This document shows, piece after piece, positions 19,073-27,453 of a stretch of 64,000 bases of DNA (within the stretch, counting starts at the first letter, position 1; the number at the start of each line of letters is the position of its first letter). The notes under the pieces were generated by a model. The model made no database searches. It worked only from the letters and a program-made list of their open reading frames with translations, and was not told where the DNA came from. A program made the position numbers and the translations under genes. The stretch lies in contig NZ_JAAKDW010000005.1 in the NCBI RefSeq assembly GCF_011038845.1, positions 176,076 through 240,075 of the forward strand, read 5' to 3'. The stretch comes from Enterococcus sp. ZJ1622. GTDB lineage: Bacteria; Bacillota; Bacilli; Lactobacillales; Enterococcaceae.

Positions 19073-19097
19073 GATACAAATCTATCCGATTTGTATC
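19073..19097. promoter_or_regulatory. Perfect 10-bp-arm palindrome before LCP gene
   Basis: GATACAAATC (19073-19082) and GATTTGTATC (19088-19097) are perfect inverted repeats around TATCC. The element lies between the deacetylase terminator and the LCP start. On the minus strand it is followed by a T-rich stretch broken by other bases, so it could be an operator or a weak attenuator. Confidence 0.5.
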
Positions 19098-19133
19098 TGA
19101 GCTTGCTTTTATGTCTGTTTCGTAAAGACGCGA

Positions 19134-19176
19134 CAAAAAAAACAAGGCCGCTACGCGCTACGTCAGCCACCTTGTT
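19134..19176 (-). terminator. Terminator of polysaccharide deacetylase gene
   Basis: AACAAGG (19141-19147) pairs with CCTTGTT (19170-19176), with partial GC pairing inside, and a long T run follows on the minus strand. Confidence 0.8.
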
Positions 19177-19209
19177 TTCCTTGTTTATCCAATTTTTAAA
19201 CTAATGTTT

Positions 19210-20085
19210 CTACTGGACAGGGCGATGGTCATTGCGACCATAGTAATTCTCTGCTGCTGTCGGTTGATCTAAAAGCTCACTGACTGTAACTAGCGCATAG
19301 CCTTGGCTTTGCAAGTAATCGATCACTTGCGGCATTGCTGCGATCGTTTCAGGATGGATATCATGGAACAAAAGAATCGCTCCATCATAGACAGTATTCT
19401 GAACTTTTTGGAGAATCAGATCAGCATTTCTGGTTTTCCAGTCCTCAGAATCCACTGACCATTCGATGATCGGCCGCTGGATGATCCCTGCCCCGACTGC
19501 TGTTACTGAGCCATACGGAGGACGAACATATGCTGGTACTTTCCCCGTTGCTTTTTTGATCTCAGTATCTGCTTTAGTGATTTCTTCACTGATTGCTGCT
19601 GGAGATAAAGTAGCTAAGTTCTGATGATCATATGTATGGTTACCGATTTCATTGCCTTCCATTACTTCTTGTTTTACGAGCTGAGGATATTGTGCTGTAT
19701 TTTCACCTAATACAAAAAAAGTCGCATGGACCTTCTTTTCTTTCAATAATTGTAGTAATTGCGGGGTGGTGGTAGGGTTGGGACCATCATCAAATGTGAT
19801 CGCTACGCTTTTTCCTGTTTGATCGATTGTCGTATTTTCTTGAGTACTTGTCGTTTTCACTGGCTGTACTGCTATTTTATCTTTTTGCTTGCTGATAGAA
19901 GTCATCGGTTCTGAGTGGCTTGTTGAAGCAGAAGTCTTTTTTTTCTGCATTCTTTCTTTTACTTTACTTGTCTGCTGGTCTTTTGTATGCACAGCGGCTA
20001 GCAGCGGCTGAAAAGAAAAAACTTCCGTTACAAAAACCCCTAGAAGTAAAAGGCTTCCAATAATTAATAATCTTCTTTTGAACAT
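19210..20085 (-). CDS. Polysaccharide deacetylase (NodB domain), exported
   Basis: About 291 residues. An N-terminal membrane segment (LLIIGSLLLLGVFVTEVF) is followed by a Lys/Ser/Thr-rich linker to about residue 90 and a NodB homology domain. Its metal and catalytic motifs are visible: AITFDDGPNP (Asp-Asp), GNHTYDHQNL (His-x3-His), VRPPYGS and ILLFHDIHPET. Such enzymes deacetylate peptidoglycan N-acetylglucosamine (lysozyme resistance) or other N-acetylated glycans. The frame runs 96 bp further upstream, but the ATG at 20083-20085 with GGAAG upstream gives the proper signal anchor. Substrate is inferred from the family. Confidence 0.9.
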   Translation of the reverse strand: MFKRRLLIIGSLLLLGVFVTEVFSFQPLLAAVHTKDQQTSKVKERMQKKKTSASTSHSEPMTSISKQKDKIAVQPVKTTSTQENTTIDQTGKSVAITFDDGPNPTTTPQLLQLLKEKKVHATFFVLGENTAQYPQLVKQEVMEGNEIGNHTYDHQNLATLSPAAISEEITKADTEIKKATGKVPAYVRPPYGSVTAVGAGIIQRPIIEWSVDSEDWKTRNADLILQKVQNTVYDGAILLFHDIHPETIAAMPQVIDYLQSQGYALVTVSELLDQPTAAENYYGRNDHRPVQ

Positions 20086-20302
20086 ATGCACTCTTCCCTT
20101 ACATTTAATGACCAACGTTTGTGACTGATTTTTTATATTTGTAGAGTTATTTATAAAAGAGAATAATATAAATGCGTGCATTCTTCATGATCGTTTGATC
20201 TTTTTTTTATTGGATTTTCTTTTTTGGCTTGTAAAAAAGCAAAAAAAGTCCCTGAAAACAACTTTCCTTATTCTATAAAATATGCTATTGCAAAACAAAA
20301 AA

Positions 20303-20323
20303 GCACAGAATCAGTTTCTGTAC
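20303..20323 (-). terminator. Terminator overlapping acetyltransferase stop codon
   Basis: On the minus strand GTACAGAA pairs with TTCTGTGC (one G-T pair) around a 5-base loop, followed by TTTTTTG. The loop includes the stop codon region of the GNAT gene. Confidence 0.7.
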
Positions 20324-20808
20324 TCTTTCCCTAAGATATCCAGATCGACAAGTGCATGATCCATCTTCGCAACACGTGGTAGATGGCCCCAGACATCGAA
20401 GCCATTTCGTTTGAACAGTGCTTGGCTAGGCTGATTCACGCGAAAGACAAATGCAAGCAGTGTTGTGATCCCTAACGCTGGAAGCTGGCTTTCTGCAAAG
20501 GTGATCGCTTTTTGTCCCAATCCGTGTTTTCGAAAATCTGCGTCCACATAAATACTGATCTCAGCTGTGTCCTCATAAGCTGGTCTTCCGTAAAAATCAC
20601 TTAAGCTGATCCAGCCGACAATCCTTTGATCGATTTGCATGAGCCATAACGGACGAGTTTCCGGGCGATGGGCTTCAAACCACGCTTCCTTAGATTCTAC
20701 AGTCACTGGTTCCAAGTCTGCAGTAGATAGTCGCGTCGGAATCGATTGGTTGTAGATCTCTACGATGCGCGGCAAGTCTTCACGACGTGCAAAAGAAAAT
20801 TCCACCAT
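20311..20808 (-). CDS. GNAT family N-acetyltransferase (phosphinothricin-acetyltransferase-like)
   Basis: A 165-residue acetyltransferase. Acetyl-CoA-binding motif A is seen as IYVDADFRKHGLGQKAITFAE near residues 85-105, and the FARREDLPRIVEIYNQSIP start and VFRVNQPSQALFKRNGFDVWGHLPRVAKMD end resemble PAT/Pat-like enzymes (YncA/MnaT subgroup) that acetylate small amino compounds. The start at 20806-20808 has AGAAGG upstream; an in-frame extension to 20946 overlaps the PHP gene and is unlikely to be used. It may be read with the phosphonate-importer operon upstream (85-bp gap). A small amino-phosphonate or amino-acid analogue as substrate is conceivable but unproven. Confidence 0.85.
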   Translation of the reverse strand: MVEFSFARREDLPRIVEIYNQSIPTRLSTADLEPVTVESKEAWFEAHRPETRPLWLMQIDQRIVGWISLSDFYGRPAYEDTAEISIYVDADFRKHGLGQKAITFAESQLPALGITTLLAFVFRVNQPSQALFKRNGFDVWGHLPRVAKMDHALVDLDILGKEYRN

Positions 20809-20893
20809 AGTTATGCCTTCTCTCTTTTGATTATGAAGCTTATTATAACACATAGCGTTTGATGAAATCGATATTCTCAAATGATCTATAACC

Positions 20894-21715
20894 TTAGTGG
20901 ACTTTCGTATAATTTTGTAAAAGAATATCAGGAAACTCTCGCACATCCGTTATAAGAGTCGAAGCAAACTTGCCTGCCCCGCTTTCGCCATGGAAATCAG
21001 ATCCGCCAAAACAAGCAAACTTATACTGATCGATAAGTTCTTGAAGAATGTTCTGTTCAAATGTGCGATGTGCCGGATGATATTTTTCGAGACCATCTAA
21101 ACCAAAAGAAGCAAGCTCAGGAATCAATTCATAGGTCTTGCTTTTTCCTGGACAGCCTAATACCGTCATCCCGTCTCCAATTTTTATTGCCTCGATGACT
21201 TCATATACATCTACAAGACACTCATTCGCTCCTTGTAGTAAATCTACAGATTGACTAGGTTTTATAGACCGATCGTCATAGCCTTTTCTTTTCAATACCC
21301 GGAAAATATGACAGGGATAAAGAATCAATGGATTTTTTGCAGTATCCCTTACCTCTTCTTCCTTGATCTTATACCCTTGTTTCTGTATGAAACTGAGTTG
21401 TCTCAGTGTTTGGTTCGTTCGGGCTGTCAGAAGACTCTCACAAAGCTGTTCTACATACTTTCTGTTGGAAATGTTATAGCCAAGGATCGTTACTGACTGA
21501 TTTCTTTTCCTATCACGTGCAGGGATTTCGATCCCCTCAATCAGATTGACCGGTGAATCAGAAAATACAGCTTTAGCGGCATCCACTCCGGCAAATGTAC
21601 ATTCATCGACGATCGCTATATGGTTCAGCTTGTGCTTGACCGATAAACGCAAGATCTCTGACGGATCGAAGAATCCATTGGAATAACAACTGTGTATGTG
21701 CAGATCCGCCTTCAC
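20894..21715 (-). CDS. PHP-domain metal-dependent phosphoesterase
   Basis: A 273-residue PHP protein. The signature KADLHIHSCYSNG opens the protein, and other metal ligands appear as IVDECTF (Glu/Asp), GCPGKS and GGSDFHGE near the end. PHP proteins act as phosphoesterases; one branch (Eggerthella Elen0235) hydrolyses a cyclic ribose phosphate in phosphonate breakdown. The gene follows the phosphonate-type permease by 25 bp and starts at GTG (21713-21715) six bases after AAAGGAG. It is thus probably the enzyme acting on what the importer brings in, though no C-P lyase genes are in the window. Confidence 0.82.
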   Translation of the reverse strand: MKADLHIHSCYSNGFFDPSEILRLSVKHKLNHIAIVDECTFAGVDAAKAVFSDSPVNLIEGIEIPARDRKRNQSVTILGYNISNRKYVEQLCESLLTARTNQTLRQLSFIQKQGYKIKEEEVRDTAKNPLILYPCHIFRVLKRKGYDDRSIKPSQSVDLLQGANECLVDVYEVIEAIKIGDGMTVLGCPGKSKTYELIPELASFGLDGLEKYHPAHRTFEQNILQELIDQYKFACFGGSDFHGESGAGKFASTLITDVREFPDILLQNYTKVH

Positions 21716-21740
21716 TTTTTTCTCCTTTCGCTGACATCTG

Positions 21741-22625
21741 TCAAGTTTTCACTAGATATTTTTTCTTTAATTTAAGCGAGATGATTTCCAGCAACAGGAC
21801 AATAGCCAAAATCAGATACACGATGACACCTAGCTCCCGAAAATCAAAATAAAACCCGCTAGCCATAACCAGCTGAAATCCTAATCCACCAGCTCCTGCA
21901 GCTGCTCCTACCGCAACAGCATTCGTAAAGTTGATCTCAAATCGAAGAAATGTCCAAGACAGGATAGTCGTCAAACAGGAAGGGAAAACAGCTTGGAAAA
22001 CAATATGCCACCAGCTGCCTCCGCATGCTCGCAATGCCTCGATCACGCCTTCGTCGATTTCTTCGATACTTTCAGCGTATACTTTTGTCAGATAAGCTAC
22101 ACCATGGAAAGCCATCCCAATCACCGCTGCATTCGAGCCGAGACCAATCAAAATCGAGAAAATCATCACCCAAAGAATCGTAGGTACAGCTCGGATAAAA
22201 GACATAAACATCCTGATCCCTTGAGAAAAAAGACCATTTCCTAAATTCCTAGCAACAAAAAGACTGAAGAAGAACGCAACGAATGAGCTGATGATCGTAG
22301 TTAGAACAGAAAGAGCGATCGTCACACTCAATGCTTGTAGTAATACAGAAAAAGCAACTCTTCCGGATAATTGTGGACGCGCAAATACCTGGAATATACT
22401 GGAAAAAAACTGTCTCACTGCATCGAAAAGCACCGTACTGCCGTAGTCCATATTTATCAATGTATACACAGTGATACTGAACAAAAGCAAAACGATCCCC
22501 CAGGAGATGACTCGATCACGTTTCCAAAGTCTGGTTTTTATCTTTCTTCTCGCTGTATCAGCAGTAGAAAATACAATCGTTTCATTCGAACTATTCTCTG
22601 GTTTATTCGTCTGGTATTCCATCAT
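21741..22625 (-). CDS. phnE: Phosphonate-type ABC transporter permease PhnE (second copy)
   Basis: A 294-residue permease with about six membrane helices and the permease loop VIEALRACGGSWWHIVFQAVFP at about residues 190-211. The end of the domain, INFTNAVAVGAAAGAGGLGFQLVMA, is typical of PhnE. It starts one base after the stop codon of the first PhnE (TAAATG), so the two subunits are translationally coupled and probably form a heterodimer in the membrane. It functions with the ATPase at 23438-24190 and the binding lipoprotein at 24211-25263. Confidence 0.92.
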   Translation of the reverse strand: MMEYQTNKPENSSNETIVFSTADTARRKIKTRLWKRDRVISWGIVLLLFSITVYTLINMDYGSTVLFDAVRQFFSSIFQVFARPQLSGRVAFSVLLQALSVTIALSVLTTIISSFVAFFFSLFVARNLGNGLFSQGIRMFMSFIRAVPTILWVMIFSILIGLGSNAAVIGMAFHGVAYLTKVYAESIEEIDEGVIEALRACGGSWWHIVFQAVFPSCLTTILSWTFLRFEINFTNAVAVGAAAGAGGLGFQLVMASGFYFDFRELGVIVYLILAIVLLLEIISLKLKKKYLVKT

Positions 22626-23426
22626 TTAACGAATCGCCCTCCTAACTCTCACTGATAGCAGTTCCAAAAGAATCACTACAGAAATAATCGTGAACGTAAT
22701 CATCCCCACTACATCATACTGGAATTTCTTATAATAAAAATCAAACAGAAAACCGATCCCTGTCCCCGTCAAAATCCCGACAAGCGTTGCATCACGAATA
22801 TTGTTTTCGATTAAGAACAAGAGCCAGCTGAACAATTGATTGCGGCACATCGGCAAAACGCCCTGAAAGACTATTGCTGAATAAGAAGCGCCCGCCGCTA
22901 TCATGACTTCGATGATACTGGCCGCTGTCTCATCGATTGTTTCTATGAAGGAGCGAGTCAAATAACCGAAAGTAGTAAAAGTGATTGCTAAATACCCCGT
23001 AAATTCATTCTGCTTGAAGCTCAATAACAGTAACATTGCCCATACAACCACGGGGATATTCCGGAAAAAGCTCGCAAACCCTCGAACGAGTACTTTGCTT
23101 ACCGCATTCACTCCGGTTACCTGCGAGCCAAGGACGGCTGCTGCCAATGCAAGAAAAGCACCTGTTGAAGTAGCTGCAACAGACATGAGTATCGTCTCAC
23201 TCATTCTTGTGATGATATTTGGCAAATAATGCATCGAATCATTTGTCGGGACAAAATTGGTAAACAACCAGACAAAGCTTCTGGGAATCGCTGACATAGA
23301 CATCATCCCCTGGAAACCAACCATTTCTGCTGATAGAAGATAAGCGCCTACAATCAAAAGAATAAAGCATACATTCATCATTTTGCGCTGCTGTAAAGCA
23401 TTTTTAGGATAAAATCGTTTATACAT
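22626..23426 (-). CDS. phnE: Phosphonate-type ABC transporter permease PhnE (first copy)
   Basis: About 266 residues with about six membrane helices. The cytoplasmic loop is SIIEVMIAAGASYSAIVFQGVLP, and the segment ENNIRDATLVGILTGTGIGFLFD matches the PhnE family. The start ATG at 23424-23426 lies 11 bp after the ATPase gene; a longer in-frame extension inside that gene has no hydrophobic start and is rejected. Two different PhnE subunits per importer are common in Gram-positive bacteria. Confidence 0.92.
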   Translation of the reverse strand: MYKRFYPKNALQQRKMMNVCFILLIVGAYLLSAEMVGFQGMMSMSAIPRSFVWLFTNFVPTNDSMHYLPNIITRMSETILMSVAATSTGAFLALAAAVLGSQVTGVNAVSKVLVRGFASFFRNIPVVVWAMLLLLSFKQNEFTGYLAITFTTFGYLTRSFIETIDETAASIIEVMIAAGASYSAIVFQGVLPMCRNQLFSWLLFLIENNIRDATLVGILTGTGIGFLFDFYYKKFQYDVVGMITFTIISVVILLELLSVRVRRAIR

Positions 23427-23437
23427 TTTCAGTCCCC

Positions 23438-24190
23438 TCACACGAATAATTCTGTTGATTGATAGATTTGGACAATTCTTTCTTCCGTCAGTTCTTCTGC
23501 TTCTCCTGAAAAAGTCACTCTGCCGTGATTGATCCCGATGATTCGATCCGAGTAATCGATGGCAGTATTGACTTGATGCAGATTGACTAAACACGCGATG
23601 TTCATCTCTTCATTGATTTTTTTCAAGTAATCCAGGATCATTTTTGCCGATTTCGGATCCAAAGAAGCAATGGGCTCATCACACAAGATCAGTTTAGGCT
23701 GTTGCATCAATGCTCGGGCAATCCCAACACGCTGCTTTTGTCCGCCACTCAATTCGTCACAGCGGGAATAAGCAAATTCTGTCAGTCCGACTTTGTCAAG
23801 AAGGTCGAATGCGCGCTCTTTTTCTTCCTTGCTATAGATTCCAGCTACTCCATTGAACCATGATTTATATCCCAAACAGCCATGCAGGACATTTTCGATT
23901 GCGGTCAATCGGCTGACTAAGTTATAATGCTGAAAAACCATGCCTATCCCTCTTCTTTGTTCCCGAAGTTCTTTTGCTTTCAACCTGGTCATCTCTGCGC
24001 CTTCAAACCTAATAGAACCCTCATCGATCGAAATCAGCTGATTGATTGCTCTTAAAATTGTCGATTTCCCAGCACCAGAAGGACCGATGACAGAAACGAA
24101 TTCTCCTTTTTCAAGTGCAAACGAGACATCAGCCAATGCGCGATTACCGTTATTGTATTTTTTTGAAATATTTTTTACTTCTAACAACAT
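23438..24190 (-). CDS. phnC: Phosphonate-type ABC transporter ATP-binding protein PhnC
   Basis: A 250-residue ABC ATPase. Walker A GPSGAGKST near residue 36, Q-loop MVFQHYNLV, signature LSGGQKQRVGIARAL near 148, Walker B LILCDEPIASLD near 168, and the H-loop LHQVNTA. The spacing and the FQHYNLVSRLTAIENVLHG segment are typical of PhnC. It energises the two PhnE permeases. RBS AAAGGA. Together with its neighbours it imports a phosphonate, phosphite or phosphate ester; which one cannot be decided here. Confidence 0.93.
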   Translation of the reverse strand: MLLEVKNISKKYNNGNRALADVSFALEKGEFVSVIGPSGAGKSTILRAINQLISIDEGSIRFEGAEMTRLKAKELREQRRGIGMVFQHYNLVSRLTAIENVLHGCLGYKSWFNGVAGIYSKEEKERAFDLLDKVGLTEFAYSRCDELSGGQKQRVGIARALMQQPKLILCDEPIASLDPKSAKMILDYLKKINEEMNIACLVNLHQVNTAIDYSDRIIGINHGRVTFSGEAEELTEERIVQIYQSTELFV

Positions 24191-24210
24191 TCACTTGTCC
24201 TTTCTGGCTT

Positions 24211-25263
24211 TCAACTGCCCATTTCCCTGATTTCATCATAGAAATCATCCGTGACTTCGACATACTGTTCGTTTCCTTCTTTGCTGAACATCCCGATTTG
24301 CTTTGACTCTTTTGGCGCAAAAATTTTTTCATTACGAGCGACTTCTTCTGCCCTTAAAGCCGCTGAGATCTTTGAGATCGTCTCCTTATTCAGGTTTTCT
24401 TTATTAGCCGCTATCGGTCCATTCAGCACGGGGGTTGAGAGGATCACCCTGAATTTTTCTCCGCGTACAGTGTCAAATGGAGCTTCAGCGTCCTTCTTCA
24501 CTTCATAAAGTACACCTGTCCGATTTTCCTCGCCTTCCACCACGTCTACATATTGCGGCATATTCATGAAAGCTGCGGCATCTGCATCTCCTCTTAACAA
24601 GTTGACCATCGCACCTTGATGCGAGCCGCCGAATAGTACTTTCTCAAAAAAATCGCCATCCATGATCAATCCATCGGAACTCTTTATATCAAAATGCTCA
24701 GAAATCACATGACTTGGTACTTTGAAACCCGAAGTCGAAGTATTTGTCACAAAAGAGATCGTTTTTCCTCTGATTGGTTCGATCGTATAGCGATTTCCCT
24801 TTGTTTCGTAAGCTTTACTGTCCTTTTCCCTGACTGCTAAAAAGCTGTAATAGAGTGCATCTTCCAATGTGCCGCTCGGACCTGAATTAGTCAGGATTGC
24901 TTGTACTTGGCTGTTTTTCTTATTTGCTTCGATATATCCTTCTGCACCCATGTAAGCCAGATCCACTTGTCCGTTCACGATGGATTCCACCACGACGTTA
25001 TAGTCGGTGCTCGTTACGATCTCTACGTCTCTTTCTATCGCTTTTTGAAGGATATCCTTGATTTCTTCTCTTGCGTGCTCGAATTCTGCCGCTGATTCAT
25101 TCGGATAAAAAGCGATTTTCAGCGGACTCCCCCCTTCATCATTCTTCATTTGCTCACCGCTGACTTGAGAATTCCCTGATAAACTGCACCCTGATAAGGA
25201 AAATACTCCTATCACTAATAATATACGGATAAACCGCTTGATTATTTTTTTATTTTCAATCAT
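24211..25263 (-). CDS. phnD: Phosphonate-type ABC transporter binding lipoprotein PhnD
   Basis: About 350 residues. A lipoprotein signal peptide ends in a VFSLSGCS lipobox (Cys about residue 25). The mature domain carries PhnD-type features: IAFYPNESAAEF, DLAYMGAEGYIEA and ISFVTNTSTSGFKVPSHVI (a Ser/Thr-rich loop that binds the phosphoryl group in this family). The ATG at 25261-25263 follows GGAGCG and is preferred over the in-frame start 30 bp upstream. First gene of the importer operon. Pho-box-like TTTACA repeats lie about 95 bp upstream, which suggests induction by phosphate shortage. Confidence 0.92.
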   Translation of the reverse strand: MIENKKIIKRFIRILLVIGVFSLSGCSLSGNSQVSGEQMKNDEGGSPLKIAFYPNESAAEFEHAREEIKDILQKAIERDVEIVTSTDYNVVVESIVNGQVDLAYMGAEGYIEANKKNSQVQAILTNSGPSGTLEDALYYSFLAVREKDSKAYETKGNRYTIEPIRGKTISFVTNTSTSGFKVPSHVISEHFDIKSSDGLIMDGDFFEKVLFGGSHQGAMVNLLRGDADAAAFMNMPQYVDVVEGEENRTGVLYEVKKDAEAPFDTVRGEKFRVILSTPVLNGPIAANKENLNKETISKISAALRAEEVARNEKIFAPKESKQIGMFSKEGNEQYVEVTDDFYDEIREMGS

Positions 25264-25355
25264 TTTTTCGCTCCTTCGAATTATTTGATACATTTTTTAT
25301 TATACAGAGAGATTGTAAAGTTCTGATCGATATCCTTCTTTATTCAAATAAACTT

Positions 25356-25372
25356 TGTAAAATCTATGTAAA
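25356..25372 (-). promoter_or_regulatory. Pho-box-like direct repeat before phnD
   Basis: TGTAAA at 25356-25361 and 25367-25372 (TTTACA on the coding strand) repeat with an 11-bp period. Further TGTAAA copies lie at 25314-25319 and near 25420. Tandem TTHACA-type hexamers at 11-bp spacing are the binding pattern of PhoP/PhoB regulators in Firmicutes. The rest of the 288-bp intergenic region holds no gene that I can support. Confidence 0.5.
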
Positions 25373-25507
25373 GCTGTTTTTTCGTATTCCAATGAAGAAA
25401 AGTCGTACATCCCCGGGTTGTAAAAGAATAAGGCCATTTTTTCAAAGCATGGAATTTATCAAAGCTTTACACAAGCAGATGATTAGAATCTAATTGCCAA
25501 CACAAAA

Positions 25508-25531
25508 AAGAAAATGCCGAGACATTTTCTT
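25508..25531 (-). terminator. Terminator after lipase gene
   Basis: AAGAAAATG (25509-25517) and CATTTTCTT (25523-25531) form a 9-bp stem around a 5-base loop, followed by a T run on the minus strand, about 20 bp beyond the lipase stop codon. Confidence 0.75.
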
Positions 25532-25551
25532 CCTGTTTGTCTTTATCATTT

Positions 25552-26910
25552 TTAAAATAATTGTCGTGCTAACTCCCGATCATGCTCGACTAGTTCATTG
25601 ATTTTCGTTTCGATCTCTTTTGCCAGAGCAGAGAATTCTGCTGAAAGCTGCTTGATCTTGAAGATCTTTTCTCGGAATTCTTGCGTGGGTTCATCAACGA
25701 TCGTCTGCTTGGTACACCCCACTTCTCGCAGGGCCTCGAGCATTTCGTTCTGAGATAATAGCGGGGTATGTCTGCGGACCATCGCAAGGCCATCTGTCCA
25801 CAGCTGTTCCAAGTCCCTGATCCCACGTTGGTAAATGACTAGCACTTGTTCCATGGCTTGATCGAAGACGGAAGCTGCATGTTTCACGATCATCAGTGCC
25901 TGCTGATCGTCCAAATAGATCTGTTCATTGGTCGACAGTCCGCCACTGCTTGCTGTGAATCTTTTCCGCCAAGTCACCAGCTTGGAGAAAGCACTGATTT
26001 GCAGCTGGAGCCATTTGTTTTCTTCTTTCAATTGAGTGATCCTATCCTTCTCCCACTGATTTTTCTCACCATATGTCTCCACTTGACGGATCATTGCTTT
26101 GTTTTTGATGATTTGCTGAGCAAGCAAAGTCTGTTCGAGGCCGATCCCTCCATGCTGGTCGGAATAGATGACGATATCGCCATATTTATCGATGTAATTC
26201 CCGCTTTTGTCGAGATCGAACTGACTCAGATCGTGCCCATAGTTTTTCCATCCGGCGTTGTCGATCCCGAAACTGTGGAAAGGCAATCGGCCTTTCCCGC
26301 CAGTCAGCCAGTCGCTGGTCACGATGTCTGAAGTGTCATACAGATTGATGAGCTGCCCTTCATAATTCTTGAGCTGGTTCTCACTAAGGCCTGGGCCTGC
26401 CGCAGCATATGTAAATCCGTGATAGCCTTTTAAAACAGCGACATAGCTCGCCTGTGCTCCACCTAAGGAATGACCGGTCGTGGAAATGGTGAAGCCGTCT
26501 TTGACAGAATAGGTCTTTTCGATTGCATCGGCATACGCTAAAGCCGATTGGAAAGCACCGTTGTCGTGTTTGTCCTCGAAGCCGACTTCTCGGATGTTCG
26601 TCTTCCAGTCCTGCCAGTTTTTAGTGCCTGCGTAAGCGATGGTCAGTTCTTTTTTGATGACGGATTTTGGGTAGCCTACTTGCTTTTTCAAATCAGCCTC
26701 ATCATAACCTTTATATTTGTCTTCGATTTCGGCCACGACCATAGCCTGCATACTGTTTTTCTTTGGTATTTTTTCTTTTCCAATCGTATGTTTGTCGGTG
26801 TCGATGACATCGATAACAAGATATTTATCCTCAACGATTTTTTCGTCAACCTTTAATTTCCCCGTTCCAACGCCATATACCGCTTTAGAGAATTCTTTGT
26901 TTTGGTCCAT
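25552..26910 (-). CDS. Lipase (class 3-like) with helical C-terminal domain; possible type VII effector
   Basis: A 452-residue protein with no signal peptide. Residues about 85-260 form an alpha/beta-hydrolase lipase core. The nucleophile elbow is TTGHSLGGAQ (Ser148), followed by a likely acid in YDTSDIVTSD (Asp195 or Asp200) and histidine in SDQHGGIGLEQ (His253). Residues about 260-452 are predicted to be long amphipathic helices rich in Glu, Gln and Lys. A lipase followed by a C-terminal helical module is the reverse arrangement described for the S. aureus type VII lipase toxin TslA. The ATG overlaps the stop codon of the upstream membrane protein (TGATG). Secretion by a type VII system is an inference; no ess/esx gene is in the window. 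Confidence 0.75.
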   Translation of the reverse strand: MDQNKEFSKAVYGVGTGKLKVDEKIVEDKYLVIDVIDTDKHTIGKEKIPKKNSMQAMVVAEIEDKYKGYDEADLKKQVGYPKSVIKKELTIAYAGTKNWQDWKTNIREVGFEDKHDNGAFQSALAYADAIEKTYSVKDGFTISTTGHSLGGAQASYVAVLKGYHGFTYAAAGPGLSENQLKNYEGQLINLYDTSDIVTSDWLTGGKGRLPFHSFGIDNAGWKNYGHDLSQFDLDKSGNYIDKYGDIVIYSDQHGGIGLEQTLLAQQIIKNKAMIRQVETYGEKNQWEKDRITQLKEENKWLQLQISAFSKLVTWRKRFTASSGGLSTNEQIYLDDQQALMIVKHAASVFDQAMEQVLVIYQRGIRDLEQLWTDGLAMVRRHTPLLSQNEMLEALREVGCTKQTIVDEPTQEFREKIFKIKQLSAEFSALAKEIETKINELVEHDRELARQLF

Positions 26911-27425
26911 CACTTGACTCCCTTGTCATAATAGATAATGTTTTCTTCTGGCATTTTTTCATCCGTCGAAGAAGTTTTTTTAGTTAGTACATATGAATTC
27001 CTAGTATTTCCAGTATTAAAGGAATATAACCACTTATTCGTTTCGGCCGATCTCGTATCTAGCGTAGTTTCATCCGGGTAAACATCATTGATGATAAATC
27101 CAACTACCAATCCTTTCATCGGACCTACAGAAAAACCTGTAAATTCTATTTTTTCGATGTTAAAATATTGTCTAGCGTTTTTTAAACTCTCTAAATATTC
27201 ATCATCTGTTATTGTTCCATTACCACCATTATATTTCTTATCTGCTTCAGCGATTTTTTCCTTATTTTTTGTATAAATTTCATAATGATTATACAAATAA
27301 TTTGCCAGATCGGTTTGAATGGTACGCAGTTCTTCGTTGTCTTTTTCTCTTTTGTCCATCAATATTTTCCCTCCTATGCTCAGTACAATGACGACCATGA
27401 GTCCTCTGAAAATGATTTTTTTCAT
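26910..27425 (-). CDS. Membrane-anchored small protein, candidate immunity protein for the lipase
   Basis: A 171-residue protein with an N-terminal membrane segment (about residues 5-22, no lipobox cysteine) and an extracytoplasmic domain of mixed charge. The part from about 90 on (IEKIEFTGFSVGPMKGLVVGFIIND) resembles short exported DUF1433-like domains known beside lipases in Staphylococcus and Listeria; this family name is tentative. Its gene is translationally coupled to the lipase (TGATG overlap) and comes first in the operon. An outward-facing domain is what one would expect of a protein protecting against an enzyme that attacks the membrane from outside. RBS AAGGAG. Confidence 0.7.
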   Translation of the reverse strand: MKKIIFRGLMVVIVLSIGGKILMDKREKDNEELRTIQTDLANYLYNHYEIYTKNKEKIAEADKKYNGGNGTITDDEYLESLKNARQYFNIEKIEFTGFSVGPMKGLVVGFIINDVYPDETTLDTRSAETNKWLYSFNTGNTRNSYVLTKKTSSTDEKMPEENIIYYDKGVK

Positions 27426-27453
27426 GCTTGCTCCTTACTACTTGCTTTTTAAA

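Noticed and set aside
20808..20946. Longer N-terminus for the GNAT protein
   Set aside because: The extension overlaps the PHP gene, has no family similarity, and the internal ATG has a good ribosome site.
25846..26331. Plus-strand open frame of 161 codons
   Set aside because: Antisense to the lipase gene, whose catalytic motifs make the minus strand the real frame.
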